A stretch of 64,000 nucleotides of DNA from Listeria weihenstephanensis (GTDB lineage: Bacteria; Bacillota; Bacilli; Lactobacillales; Listeriaceae). The position numbers were made by a program, and so were the translations under genes. The DNA lies in contig NZ_CP011102.1 of assembly GCF_003534205.1 (NCBI RefSeq), positions 1,686,036-1,750,035 of the forward strand, written 5' to 3'. The notes below the pieces were generated by a model. That model ran no database searches, was not told where the DNA came from, and worked only from the letters and a program-made list of their open reading frames with translations. Below, one piece after another: positions 9,217 through 17,889 of this stretch (the first letter of the stretch is position 1; every line of letters starts with the position of its first letter).

Positions 9217-11817
9217 TTAAACACCTTTATAAGCGTTCATATAAACTTCTTTCAACTCGGAAACGAGCGGTTGAACTGGGTTAGCAGTCGTACATTGATC
9301 CATGAACGCGCGATCAGCAAGTGTATCAACCACTGCGTCGAATGCTTTCTTGTCAACGTTTTGACCTTTCAAGCTCATTTCGATTCCGCAATCTTTACCA
9401 AGGCTGATGATTGCATCAACTAGTGATTTCACGCCTTCTTCTGTTGTAGAAGCTGGAAGCCCTAGTACGCGAGCAATTTGTGCGTAATCTTGGTCTGCGC
9501 GGTAAGATTCGTATCTTGGGAACAACGCATGTTTTCTAGGTTTTGTTGCATTGTAACGAATAACGTGTGGCATAAGGATAGCATTCGCACGACCATGAGG
9601 GATATGGAATTCAGGTCCGATTTTGTGAGCTAAACTATGGTTAATTCCTAGGAAAGCGTTGGCAAATGCCATACCAGCCATAGCGGAAGCATTATGCATT
9701 TTTTCACGAGCATCTTCGTCACCTTCAAGAACGGAAGCGCGTAATGATTCGAATACCATTTCAATGGCACGTAGAGACAATCCACGAGTATAATCGCTTG
9801 CCATTACGGATACGTATGACTCGATCGCATGTGTTAATACGTCCATACCTGTGTCAGCTGTGATGTGAGCTGGAACTGTCATCACATATTGTGCATCGAC
9901 AATTGCTACGTCTGGAGTCAATTCGTAATCTGCAAGTGGGTATTTAATGTTGTTTTCTTTATCTGTAATAACCGCAAAAGGAGTAACCTCAGATCCAGTA
10001 CCAGATGTAGTAGGGATGGCAACGAATTGCGCTTTTTCACCAAGTTTAGGATATTTGAATGTACGTTTGCGAATATCTAAGAATTTTTGTTTCAAACCGA
10101 AGAATGAAGCTTCTGGGTGTTCATAGAATAACCACATACCTTTGGCAGCATCCATTGCGGAACCACCACCGAGTGCGATAATGCAATCTGGTTTGAAGTC
10201 TTTCATTAGTTCTGCGCCTTTATAAACAGTTACGTCAGATGGATCTGGTTCTACGTCTGCAAATACTTGAATGTCTACATTGTTACTGCGTTTTTTCAAG
10301 TGTTCGATAACAACGTCAACATATTTGAATTGCACCATTCCTGGGTCAGTTACGATGAATACGCGTTCGATGTTCGGCATTTTTTGTAGATATTGTGTAG
10401 AATATTTTTCAAAGAATACTTTTGGTGGCAGTTTGAACCATTGCATATTATTTCTCCGTTCTGCGATACGTTTCACATTTAAAAGGTTTGTTGCGCTAAC
10501 GTTTTGTGATACAGAGTTTTTACCGTAAGATCCGCAACCTAGTGTTAGGGAAGGGATGAAGCCATTGTAAAGGTCGCCGATTCCGCCTTGAGCAGATGGT
10601 GCGTTCACAATGATACGACATGCTTTCATACGTAAACCGAATGCTAGTTGTGCTTCGCGGTCTGTTGAATGAATAACTGCTGAGTGACCTAAACCACCGT
10701 ATACAAGCATTTCTTCACAACGATCAAAAGCTTGTGCTTGGTCTTTCGCTTCAATGAAAGCTAGGACTGGGCTTAGTTTTTCATGAGATAGTGGGTAATC
10801 GTCGCCCACACCTTTAATTTCAGCTACGAGCATTTTTGTATCTTCTGGAACTTTGAATCCAGCTTCGTTTGCGATCCAAGCAGGGGATTTACCTACAACA
10901 TTTGGATTTAACGCGTGTGTTTCAGGATTGATAACATAGCTTTCTAATTTTTTGAATTCAGCGCCTTTAACGAAGTAGCATTTGTTCGCTTCCATTTCGT
11001 CTTTTACAGCTTTGGCAACTTCTTTGTCGACGATGACAGCTTGTTCAGAAGCACAAATCATACCGTGATCGAAAGTTTTAGATAGGATTAGGTCGTTTAC
11101 TGCGCGTTTGATTTTCGCTGTTTTGTCGATGTAAGCTGGAACGTTACCAGGACCAACGCCAAGAGCAGGTTTACCAGTAGAGTACGCTGATTTAACCATT
11201 GCTGCACCACCTGTAGCAAGCACGAGCGCTACATCTTTATGGTTCATCAATTGTTTTGTCGCTTCTAGTGATGGTTTCTCAACCCATTGAATACAATGTT
11301 CTGGAGCGCCTGCTGCAACTGCTGCTTCATAAACAACACGAGCGGCTTCAGAAGAACATTTTTGAGCGCTTGGGTGGAATGCGAAAATGATTGGGTTACG
11401 TGTTTTAATAGCAATGATAGCTTTAAATAGTGTAGTAGAAGTTGGGTTAGTTACAGGAGTTACCCCAGCAATAACGCCGACTGGTTCTGCAATCTCAACA
11501 ACACCGGTTTGTTTATCTTCATGGATAATGCCGACTGTTTTATCTGCTTTAATGCTATTCCAAATATATTCTGTTGCAAAAATATTTTTGATACATTTAT
11601 CTTCATAAATACCGCGACCAGTTTCTTCAATCGCTAGTTTAGCAAGAGGCATATGTTGATCAAGACCAGCTAGTGCCATTGCATGAACGATATTATCTAC
11701 TTTTTCTTGGTCAAAGTCAGCGAATGCTTTCAGTGCGCTTTGTCCATTACTTGCTAATTTATCAATTACCTTTTGAACTTCTACTTCTTCATTTACAGCT
11801 TTTTCTTTCATTGCCAT
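9217..11817 (-). CDS. adhE: Bifunctional acetaldehyde-CoA / alcohol dehydrogenase
   Basis: An 866-residue fusion. The N-terminal half is a CoA-acylating aldehyde dehydrogenase with ATGGAAMVKSAYSTGKPALG and the catalytic cysteine in GMICASEQAV. The C-terminal half is an iron-dependent alcohol dehydrogenase with a GGGSAMDAAK nucleotide loop and metal-binding histidines in NHSLAHKIG and FHIPHGRANA. It reduces acetyl-CoA through acetaldehyde to ethanol and so reoxidises two NADH per turn during fermentation; the enzyme forms spirosomes in many bacteria. The frame is open to a TTG at 11832, but GGAGGG lies inside that extension and sets ATG 11817 (MAMKEK). The upstream region carries two Rex/Fnr-like boxes and a leader hairpin. 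With pflB/pflA about 18 kb away it makes up the mixed-acid route. Confidence 0.97.
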   Translation of the reverse strand: MAMKEKAVNEEVEVQKVIDKLASNGQSALKAFADFDQEKVDNIVHAMALAGLDQHMPLAKLAIEETGRGIYEDKCIKNIFATEYIWNSIKADKTVGIIHEDKQTGVVEIAEPVGVIAGVTPVTNPTSTTLFKAIIAIKTRNPIIFAFHPSAQKCSSEAARVVYEAAVAAGAPEHCIQWVEKPSLEATKQLMNHKDVALVLATGGAAMVKSAYSTGKPALGVGPGNVPAYIDKTAKIKRAVNDLILSKTFDHGMICASEQAVIVDKEVAKAVKDEMEANKCYFVKGAEFKKLESYVINPETHALNPNVVGKSPAWIANEAGFKVPEDTKMLVAEIKGVGDDYPLSHEKLSPVLAFIEAKDQAQAFDRCEEMLVYGGLGHSAVIHSTDREAQLAFGLRMKACRIIVNAPSAQGGIGDLYNGFIPSLTLGCGSYGKNSVSQNVSATNLLNVKRIAERRNNMQWFKLPPKVFFEKYSTQYLQKMPNIERVFIVTDPGMVQFKYVDVVIEHLKKRSNNVDIQVFADVEPDPSDVTVYKGAELMKDFKPDCIIALGGGSAMDAAKGMWLFYEHPEASFFGLKQKFLDIRKRTFKYPKLGEKAQFVAIPTTSGTGSEVTPFAVITDKENNIKYPLADYELTPDVAIVDAQYVMTVPAHITADTGMDVLTHAIESYVSVMASDYTRGLSLRAIEMVFESLRASVLEGDEDAREKMHNASAMAGMAFANAFLGINHSLAHKIGPEFHIPHGRANAILMPHVIRYNATKPRKHALFPRYESYRADQDYAQIARVLGLPASTTEEGVKSLVDAIISLGKDCGIEMSLKGQNVDKKAFDAVVDTLADRAFMDQCTTANPVQPLVSELKEVYMNAYKGV

Positions 11818-11895
11818 TTTTGAACCCTCCAATGATATTGGGACTAAAAACGTCCTCTCGTGACATTTAATGTCCCTGTTATTTCAAAAAAATTG

Positions 11896-11912
11896 CGGCG
11901 GTCGACTCGCCG
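11896..11912. terminator. GC-rich hairpin in the adhE leader, possible attenuator
   Basis: CGGCG pairs with CGCCG around a seven-base loop that itself contains GTCGAC. On the minus strand it is followed by CAATTTTTTT, and on the plus strand by TCCTTTTTTT, so it looks like a terminator in both directions. It lies between the adhE promoter and the adhE start codon, so it is either a leader attenuator or a block to antisense transcription. Confidence 0.5.
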
Positions 11913-11932
11913 TCCTTTTTTTGTGTTTCTTA

Positions 11933-11960
11933 TTTATAAAGTAAGTGTAACACTTCACAA
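11933..11960 (-). promoter_or_regulatory. Probable adhE promoter
   Basis: Read on the minus strand, TTGTGA (11960-11955) and TATAAA (11938-11933) are 16 bases apart. The -35 box is inside a Rex/Fnr-like half site, which would make the promoter repressible by direct occlusion. The predicted leader is about 110 bases. Confidence 0.5.
11944..11959. promoter_or_regulatory. Second Rex/Fnr-like box overlapping the adhE promoter
   Basis: AGTGT-AACACT-TCACA on the plus strand is one substitution from the symmetric TGTGA-N6-TCACA pattern and also contains the palindrome AAGTGTAACACTT. Its centre is 37 bp from the upstream box at 11980-11997. Confidence 0.4.
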
Positions 11961-11979
11961 AGTCTTTGTCTAGTTGTTT

Positions 11980-11997
11980 TTGTGAAAACATTCACTT
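11980..11997. promoter_or_regulatory. Rex/Fnr-type operator upstream of adhE
   Basis: TTGTGAAAACATTCACTT matches the Rex consensus TTGTGAA-N4-TTCACAA except for the last two bases, and also fits the Fnr pattern TGTGA-N6-TCACT. adhE is a classic Rex target in Firmicutes, which represses when NADH is low. Nearly the same box occurs upstream of pflB. Confidence 0.6.
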
Positions 11998-12203
11998 AGT
12001 GTTTAAAATGGGAAAATAGGCATATCTAAAAAGAGACTAGCACACCTTTTGACATAGTTAAAATAAGAGAATAGCGTGATTTTCTACGTTGTTTTCTCAA
12101 CGGTATAACATAATTTTACTAGCGATTGCTAAGAAAGATTGTGCAATTTGTAGTATACTTAAATAGAAATGACAATATATAGATAAAAAGGAGTTACATA
12201 CAG

Positions 12204-14066
12204 ATGTATATGATGTTTTTTGGGAGTTCTATTTTTATACTGGTGGCAATGGCAGTTATTTGGTCAGTTTTTTTCTTTAAAGGTACCAGAGCTTTATTTA
12301 TCGTAAATGGCTTTTTTTTCATAGCTTGGTGTGCCGTTGCGCTACTTGCAAGCCTGACTATTGGTTGGGAATTTATTCGGCAAATTTTTGGGATGTTAGC
12401 ACCAATGGTTTTGTCTCCAATTTTGCTAGTCTTGATTTTTCGGGAACACACGAGCTGGCGAACGGTGACAAAACGGTATGCGATTTTCATATCTTGGTTT
12501 GCTGTTTTTATGATTGCTTTCCAAATACCTGCATTTCCGAGCGTTAGGGAATATTTCGAATGTTTTGGTGTACCAATTTTCGCATTCTTTCTATTATATG
12601 CATGGAATAAATGGCTGGCAGATCGAGCAAAGCGTAGCTGGCTTATTGTTGGTAGTGTCTTTACAATTCTTGCTTTTATTTCCGTGTCGCTCATATGGAA
12701 CGCAAATGAAATGAAGGCTGATGGGCAAGATATGATTATGGATTGGGGCGGTGGAAATGCGACGAAATTGCAGAATCAAACGGATGTAACTACCTTGACT
12801 GGACCGAGTAAAGCGGACGTAACCAAGCGCTATCGTTTTACAGCGGCAAAAAAAAGGATGACGGTTCCTGATGGGACGAAAAAAGAAGTATGGCTTTTTA
12901 ATGGAGAAATGACCGGGCCTGCGATTCGCGTAAAACAGGGGGATGTCGTGGAGGTAACTTTAATGAACAAAGATATTGCGGATGGCGTTACGATTCATTG
13001 GCATGGATATGACGTACCGATCTCAGAAGATGGTGTCCCGGATATCTCGCAAAAAGCAGTCGGGGTTGGGGAGAGTCATACGTACCGTTTCAAAGCGGAT
13101 AAAGTGGGGACATTTTGGTACCATTCTCACAGTCAGTCTTCCGAACAAGTAGGTCATGGTTTATTTGGGTCGCTCGTTGTTGAACCAAAAGACAGGACAC
13201 AAAATGAACTCGAAATCGTGGGCTTCGTTGCTCCGAAATATATAGATAAAGATGGCGCACTACTATCAGCTAATGGAAGTTTGCCGAAAACTGTAAAACC
13301 AGGTACTAAAGTCAGAATCCGTCTTGGAAATGCACATAATAAGCCACAAAAAATCATTCTGAACGGAGCTTCGTATCAAGTGGCTGCGATTGACGGGAAC
13401 GCCATCTATCGACCAACAAATCTAAAAGATACGTACTTACAGGTGCCAGCTGGCGGACGCATGGATATTACATTCACGATGCCAAATCATGCAGTGCGGT
13501 TATTTGATGCAAAAGATGAGGCAGGAGGATGGGAATTCCAATCGACGACGAGAACAACCGAAGCTTCTCATGATATTCCAAAAGAAGTTTTCAAACCGGA
13601 GCAATACGGTGAACAAAAAGCAACAGGATTAGATTTATCTCGTGGATTTGATCGTGAATTTACGATGGTATTTGACAGTAAGTTAGCCTTTTTCGACGGT
13701 ATGGTGCATCATTTATGGACGATTAACGGCATGCTTTATCCAAACACACCGATGCTCATGGTCAGTGAGGGGGATCTAGTGAAGACGACGTTTATCAATA
13801 GGAGTTATGGTCACCACCCGATGCACTTACACGGACATACCATGCTTGTTCTGACGCGTAATGGGGAAGCGACAACGGGTAGTCCTTGGTGGACAGACAC
13901 TCTAAACGTAAAGCCTGGTGAGACATATGAAGTCGCATTTAAAGCTGATAATCCAGGAATTTGGATGGATCATTGCCATAACTTGGACCATGCGACCAAC
14001 GGAATGATGATGCACCTGCAGTATGACAATGTGTACACACCATTTTCTGGACATACGCACGAATAA
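12204..14066 (+). CDS. Multicopper oxidase with N-terminal multi-spanning membrane domain
   Basis: A 620-residue protein. Residues 1 to about 170 form five or six transmembrane helices; the rest is a three-cupredoxin oxidase on the outer face. All copper ligands are present: H265-W-H267-G, H307-S-H309, H538-P-M-H541-L-H543 (with G-H545), and the type 1/type 3 block H590-C591-H592-N-L-D-H596-A-T-N-G-M601 with an axial methionine. It should be an active laccase-like enzyme oxidising Cu(I), Fe(II) or organic substrates with O2. Membrane-anchored multicopper oxidases of about this size occur in Firmicutes and have been linked to copper tolerance on Listeria plasmids, as I recall. AAAGGAG at 12187 supports ATG 12204. 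It is transcribed away from adhE and stands alone; no copA or csoR is nearby, so copper tolerance is inference. Confidence 0.9.
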   Translation: MYMMFFGSSIFILVAMAVIWSVFFFKGTRALFIVNGFFFIAWCAVALLASLTIGWEFIRQIFGMLAPMVLSPILLVLIFREHTSWRTVTKRYAIFISWFAVFMIAFQIPAFPSVREYFECFGVPIFAFFLLYAWNKWLADRAKRSWLIVGSVFTILAFISVSLIWNANEMKADGQDMIMDWGGGNATKLQNQTDVTTLTGPSKADVTKRYRFTAAKKRMTVPDGTKKEVWLFNGEMTGPAIRVKQGDVVEVTLMNKDIADGVTIHWHGYDVPISEDGVPDISQKAVGVGESHTYRFKADKVGTFWYHSHSQSSEQVGHGLFGSLVVEPKDRTQNELEIVGFVAPKYIDKDGALLSANGSLPKTVKPGTKVRIRLGNAHNKPQKIILNGASYQVAAIDGNAIYRPTNLKDTYLQVPAGGRMDITFTMPNHAVRLFDAKDEAGGWEFQSTTRTTEASHDIPKEVFKPEQYGEQKATGLDLSRGFDREFTMVFDSKLAFFDGMVHHLWTINGMLYPNTPMLMVSEGDLVKTTFINRSYGHHPMHLHGHTMLVLTRNGEATTGSPWWTDTLNVKPGETYEVAFKADNPGIWMDHCHNLDHATNGMMMHLQYDNVYTPFSGHTHE

Positions 14067-14109
14067 GAGAAAACATTTCGCTATTTTGTAAGATAAACGT
14101 TGCATTTAC

Positions 14110-14138
14110 TTGTCATACGAAGGTTTTTATGCTAATAT
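14110..14138 (+). promoter_or_regulatory. Sigma-A promoter of rpsB-tsf
   Basis: TTGTCA (14110-14115) and TAATAT (14133-14138) are separated by exactly 17 bases. The leader to the rpsB start would be about 120 bases. Confidence 0.7.
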
Positions 14139-14218
14139 AGAAAACAGTGTTAAATCACACACGCGTTGAGGACAGTACAAAAGGTGCTTGCTTGCAAGTC
14201 TTTGTCTGGTTGATTCAC

Positions 14219-14238
14219 GCGGAGGGCGGAAAATCCGC
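14219..14238 (+). promoter_or_regulatory. Leader hairpin before rpsB with two alternative pairings
   Basis: TCCGC at 14234-14238 can pair with GCGGA at 14226-14230 (three-base loop) or with an identical GCGGA at 14219-14223. The element ends about 13 bases before the rpsB ribosome binding site (AGGAGGG), a position where ribosomal protein autoregulation would act. The regulatory role is inferred. Confidence 0.35.
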
Positions 14239-14265
14239 AAAAATAAAACCATAGGAGGGAATAAC

Positions 14266-15042
14266 ATGCCTGTTATTTCAATGAAACAATTGTTAGAAGC
14301 TGGGGTACATTTCGGCCACCAAACACGTCGCTGGAACCCAAAAATGAAGAAATATATCTTCACAGAAAGAAACGGTATCTACATTATCGATTTACAAAAA
14401 ACTGTTAAGAAAGTAGACGAAGCTTTCAATTTCATGAAAGAAATCTCTGCTGACGGTGGAACAATCCTTTTTGTAGGAACTAAAAAACAAGCGCAAGATT
14501 CAGTACGTGATGAAGCGATCCGTTCAGGTCAATATTTCGTTAACCATCGTTGGTTAGGTGGAACATTGACAAACTTTGAAACAATCCAAAAACGTATTAA
14601 ACATCTTAAGAAAATCGAAAAAATGGAAGAAGACGGTACTTTCGAAGTCCTTCCTAAAAAAGAAGTTGTTCTACTTAAGAAAGAACAAGAGAAATTAGAA
14701 AGATTCCTAGGCGGTATTAAAGATATGAAAGGTCTTCCAGATGCTTTGTTCATCGTTGACCCTCGTAAAGAACGTATTGCTGTTGCAGAAGCTCGTAAAT
14801 TACACATCCCGATTATCGGTATTGTAGATACAAACTGTGATCCAGATGAAATTGATTACGTAATTCCTGCAAATGACGATGCTATCCGCGCGGTTAAACT
14901 TTTAACTGCTAGAATGGCTGATGCTATCATCGAAGTAAACCAAGGTGAAGAGCAAGAAGTTCCTGTTGAAGAAGTAAAAGCTCCAGTTGTTGAAGAAAAA
15001 CCTGCAGCACCAGTTGCTGAAGAACCAACAACAGAAGCATAA
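14266..15042 (+). CDS. rpsB: 30S ribosomal protein S2
   Basis: A 258-residue S2 protein beginning [27 protein letters not shown], with the conserved [21 protein letters not shown] and IVDTNCDP segments. S2 joins late in small-subunit assembly and contacts S1/mRNA. The last 30 or so residues are a Glu/Pro/Ala/Val-rich tail ([15 protein letters not shown]...) that varies among Firmicutes. The frame is open from 14188, but AGGAGGG at 14253 fixes ATG 14266. tsf follows beyond an attenuator hairpin, the usual rpsB-tsf operon. Confidence 0.98.
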   Translation: MPVISMKQLLEAGVHFGHQTRRWNPKMKKYIFTERNGIYIIDLQKTVKKVDEAFNFMKEISADGGTILFVGTKKQAQDSVRDEAIRSGQYFVNHRWLGGTLTNFETIQKRIKHLKKIEKMEEDGTFEVLPKKEVVLLKKEQEKLERFLGGIKDMKGLPDALFIVDPRKERIAVAEARKLHIPIIGIVDTNCDPDEIDYVIPANDDAIRAVKLLTARMADAIIEVNQGEEQEVPVEEVKAPVVEEKPAAPVAEEPTTEA

Positions 15043-15061
15043 GATATGATTTAAAACTAAC

Positions 15062-15097
15062 AAGGTGATAAGTGGCAATCTCTTATCACCTTTTTTC
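15062..15097 (+). terminator. Attenuator/terminator between rpsB and tsf
   Basis: AAGGTGATAAG pairs with CTTATCACCTT around a short loop and is followed by six T. Since tsf has no obvious promoter of its own in the 84-base gap, this probably gives partial termination and sets the S2 to EF-Ts ratio. Confidence 0.75.
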
Positions 15098-15126
15098 AAA
15101 CAATTTTATATTAGGAGGAATTGTAA

Positions 15127-16011
15127 ATGGCTAACGTTACAGCTCAAATGGTAAAAGAACTACGTGAAAAAACTGGTGCAGGTATGATGGATTGTAAAAA
15201 AGCATTAGTAGAAGTAGATGGAGATATGGATTTAGCAATCGACTACCTACGTGAAAAAGGTATTGCGAAAGCTGCTAAAAAATCAGATCGTATCGCGACA
15301 GAAGGTATGACAAGTGTTGTCAGCAATGACAAACATGTTGCAGTACTTGAAATCAACGCGGAAACAGATTTTGTAGCTAAAAATGACCAATTCATTCAAT
15401 TAGTACAAGACATTTCAAACCAACTACTAACTGTTCGTCCAGATAACTTAGATGAAGCCTTAAAAACGGAAATGCCTAATGGGCAATCTTTACAAGACTA
15501 CATCAATGAAGCAATCCAAAAAATCGGTGAAAGAATTTCTCTTCGTCGTTTTGAAATTAAAGAAAAAGTTGCTGATCACGCATTTGGCGAATACATTCAC
15601 ATGGGTGGACGTATTGGTGTATTAGTAGTTCTTGAAGGAACTTCTGATGACGCGATTGCGAAAGATGTTGCAATGCACGTTGCAGCAATTAATCCTAAAT
15701 ACATTTCTCGTAATGACGTTTCTCAAGACGAAATTGCGCACGAAAGAAAAATCCTTACAGAGCAAGCTCTTAACGAAGGCAAACCAGCTAACATCGTTGA
15801 AAAAATGGTCGAAGGTCGCTTAACGAAATACCTTAGCGAAATTAGCCTAGAAGATCAACCATTCGTTAAAAATCCAGACGTAACTGTAGGCCAATTTGTT
15901 AAAGAAAAAGGCGCTACAATCAAATCATTCGTTCGCTTTGAAGTCGGCGAAGGATTAGAGAAAAAAGAAGACAACTTTGTTGAAGAAGTTATGAATCAAG
16001 TGAAAAAATAA
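15127..16011 (+). CDS. tsf: Translation elongation factor Ts
   Basis: A 294-residue EF-Ts with the diagnostic N-terminus [23 protein letters not shown], the [10 protein letters not shown] motif that contacts EF-Tu, and [14 protein letters not shown]-Ts exchanges GDP for GTP on EF-Tu in the cytoplasm. Length matches Bacillus/Listeria orthologues. Start ATG 15127 has AGGAGG at the right distance. It is the second gene of the rpsB operon and ends at a terminator. Confidence 0.98.
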   Translation: MANVTAQMVKELREKTGAGMMDCKKALVEVDGDMDLAIDYLREKGIAKAAKKSDRIATEGMTSVVSNDKHVAVLEINAETDFVAKNDQFIQLVQDISNQLLTVRPDNLDEALKTEMPNGQSLQDYINEAIQKIGERISLRRFEIKEKVADHAFGEYIHMGGRIGVLVVLEGTSDDAIAKDVAMHVAAINPKYISRNDVSQDEIAHERKILTEQALNEGKPANIVEKMVEGRLTKYLSEISLEDQPFVKNPDVTVGQFVKEKGATIKSFVRFEVGEGLEKKEDNFVEEVMNQVKK

Positions 16012-16036
16012 ATCACGTTTTAAGTGATTCTTAAGG

Positions 16037-16070
16037 ACCTGCTATTCGTAAAGAATGGTAGGTTTTTCTT
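16037..16070 (+). terminator. Rho-independent terminator after tsf
   Basis: ACCTGCTATTC pairs with GAATGGTAGGT (one mismatch) around a five-base loop, followed by TTTTCTTTT. Confidence 0.8.
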
Positions 16071-16120
16071 TTAAGGAACAAAATCTAAATAGCTACAACA
16101 CAGATGTAAGAGGTGATTTC

Positions 16121-16294
16121 TTGGGAAGCATCGTAAAGTATATTCTACTATTTATTTGGCTAACAGTTTCAATGTACTACTATTATGAGATTTTCCCGCG
16201 AACTATTTTATGGTTTATTGTAAGTATCCCAATAGAAGTATTAGGATGTTTACTAATCATATGGCTGTTTGAAAAAAATAAAACGACAAAGTAA
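16121..16294 (+). CDS. Small two-helix membrane protein, unknown function
   Basis: I read this as a 57-residue protein starting at TTG 16121 with AGAGGTGA four bases upstream. An ATG at 16055 in the same frame lies inside the tsf terminator and gives a non-hydrophobic lead, so I reject it. The product has two hydrophobic helices (about residues 5-25 and 29-50) separated by YYYEIFPRT, and a short basic tail EKNKTTK. The methyltransferase gene begins 15 bases after its stop, suggesting a two-gene unit. I do not recognise a family. Expression is likely but unproven. Confidence 0.55.
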   Translation: MGSIVKYILLFIWLTVSMYYYYEIFPRTILWFIVSIPIEVLGCLLIIWLFEKNKTTK

Positions 16295-16309
16295 AGGATG
16301 AGACTACAG

Positions 16310-16906
16310 ATGGAAGATAATATTTTTGAAAGAATGGCAAAAAATTATGATTCAGAAAGCCGGATCGAACTCGCTAATATCGTTGCCAGCAGAGTAAAGA
16401 AAGAATTGATGGAAGCTAAAAATAAAACACTCATCGATTATGGAAGTGGAACTGGACTAATTGGTTTACAGCTAACGGATCTGGTGAACTCCATTACACT
16501 AATTGATTCCTCAGAAGGCATGGTAGAGATAATCCGTGATAAAATAGCACAAACTAATATTCAAAATGCGCGGACATTAGTTGCAGATTTCACGAAGGAC
16601 GTTAGTGCAACCAAAGCGGATATTATTTTAGTTTCGCTGGTTCTTTTACATATTCCAGATACTAAACTCATTTTAGAAAGATTGTATGGAACTTTAAATG
16701 ATGGAGGAAAGCTAATTATTGTTGACTTTGATAAAAATGAACGCATTGATCATCCTACTGTTCATAATGGTTTTGATGCAAATGAACTCAAAAAATGGCT
16801 TGCGAGTACTGGCTTTGAGTCGACTGATATCGATATATTTTATCATGGCGAAAAAGTATTCATGAAGCAAGATGCTGATATGTTTATAGCTGTTAGTTAT
16901 AAATAG
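16310..16906 (+). CDS. Class I SAM-dependent methyltransferase
   Basis: A 198-residue protein with the Rossmann-fold motif I LIDYGSGTGLIGLQL, motif II around LIDSSEGMVEI, and a LVSLVLLHIPDTKLILERLYGTLNDGGKLIIVDF block typical of UbiE/COQ5-like small-molecule methyltransferases (Methyltransf_11/25). The substrate is unknown. The frame is open from ATG 16298, but AAAGGATGAG overlaps that codon, so ATG 16310 is the better start. It follows the small membrane protein closely. Confidence 0.88.
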   Translation: MEDNIFERMAKNYDSESRIELANIVASRVKKELMEAKNKTLIDYGSGTGLIGLQLTDLVNSITLIDSSEGMVEIIRDKIAQTNIQNARTLVADFTKDVSATKADIILVSLVLLHIPDTKLILERLYGTLNDGGKLIIVDFDKNERIDHPTVHNGFDANELKKWLASTGFESTDIDIFYHGEKVFMKQDADMFIAVSYK

Positions 16907-17022
16907 AGTTAATTGCTCATAATATTATTATGTAAACTAATAAAACTTTCTCCTGACATTTTGATGATTTTCCTTTATAATAGAAGTATAGATACTGAAA
17001 ATGCTTAGTGAAGGTGATATGG

Positions 17023-17862
17023 ATGGTAAATAAAAATCCCAAAGTATATAAAAAAATGCTAGAAAATAATCACTCGTTACCGTACAAAGTTCGTATTAAT
17101 GGTACGCTTTTTGAAGTTATCGTTTACTCGATGCTCGGCAAAATGGCTGGCGTAGTGGTTGTAGATCCTAATGGCTTAACAGTCGACCGAAATACCGCGG
17201 AGCAAGTTCTCATTTACGTGCAAAAATATAGCTTTTACTTTGAATACTTGAAAAAACGAACACACGTTGTCAAAGAACGCGATAGCATTACAGCAGAGCG
17301 TGTTGAAAAAGTACAGCGGATTTTGAATGAGAAGGGTTTATTTGGAGAGAAGATGCAGCTTGACATTGACCAGTTAAATCTTGCCCTCGAGGTATATAAG
17401 CAACAGCAACGCAAATTGGATATTTATCAAGAAGATATCACGCTACTAAATGAAAAAATTGAGGCGCAGCAAGAGATCTTTGAGGAAGACTGGCATCATG
17501 CGGAGGATTTATCGCTAGCTTATGCAATCGCTGCCTACGGACAAAGTCTATACTTAGAAAAAACACGTGATATCCGTAAAAAAATGTTAAAATGGACGCA
17601 AACACATGGTAAGATGTTGCCACCAGAGCAACGCCGACAACTATCAAAATTAGCGTTTGTACTAAGTGAGGCCCAAGCAGGACATATTTTCGACCAAATT
17701 ATTTCGCTGATTCCAATGTTAGAAAATGGCTTAAAGTTAAATCGTGATCAAGCCATTCCGGCATGCGTAAAAGAATTTGGTAAGGCGTACGAATCCTATT
17801 GTCGCGCATATGAGCCGTCGATGGATCGGATTACCCCGTTAATTCGTAATAAGAAAGGCTAA
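17023..17862 (+). CDS. Conserved-looking hypothetical protein with central coiled coil
   Basis: A 279-residue soluble protein that I do not recognise. The first 75 residues look like a small beta-rich domain (YKVRINGTLFEVIVYSMLGK, then a GVVVVDPNG strand). A long helix with heptad-like spacing follows (about residues 100-160, rich in Glu, Gln and Leu), then helical segments and a C-terminal DRITPLIRNKKG. No signal peptide, membrane helix or catalytic motif is evident. Start: the frame is open to a GTG at 17008, but AAGGTGAT just before ATG 17023 sets the start there. It precedes murB by 27 bases and may share its transcript, which hints at a cell-envelope or housekeeping role; that is inference only. 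Confidence 0.8.
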   Translation: MVNKNPKVYKKMLENNHSLPYKVRINGTLFEVIVYSMLGKMAGVVVVDPNGLTVDRNTAEQVLIYVQKYSFYFEYLKKRTHVVKERDSITAERVEKVQRILNEKGLFGEKMQLDIDQLNLALEVYKQQQRKLDIYQEDITLLNEKIEAQQEIFEEDWHHAEDLSLAYAIAAYGQSLYLEKTRDIRKKMLKWTQTHGKMLPPEQRRQLSKLAFVLSEAQAGHIFDQIISLIPMLENGLKLNRDQAIPACVKEFGKAYESYCRAYEPSMDRITPLIRNKKG

Positions 17863-17889
17863 TTAGAGCCAATAGAAAGGTAAAGGCGT

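Noticed and set aside
12194-12694. 166-codon open frame opposite the multicopper oxidase membrane domain
   Set aside because: Shadow of hydrophobic codons on the other strand; it starts and ends without regulatory signals.
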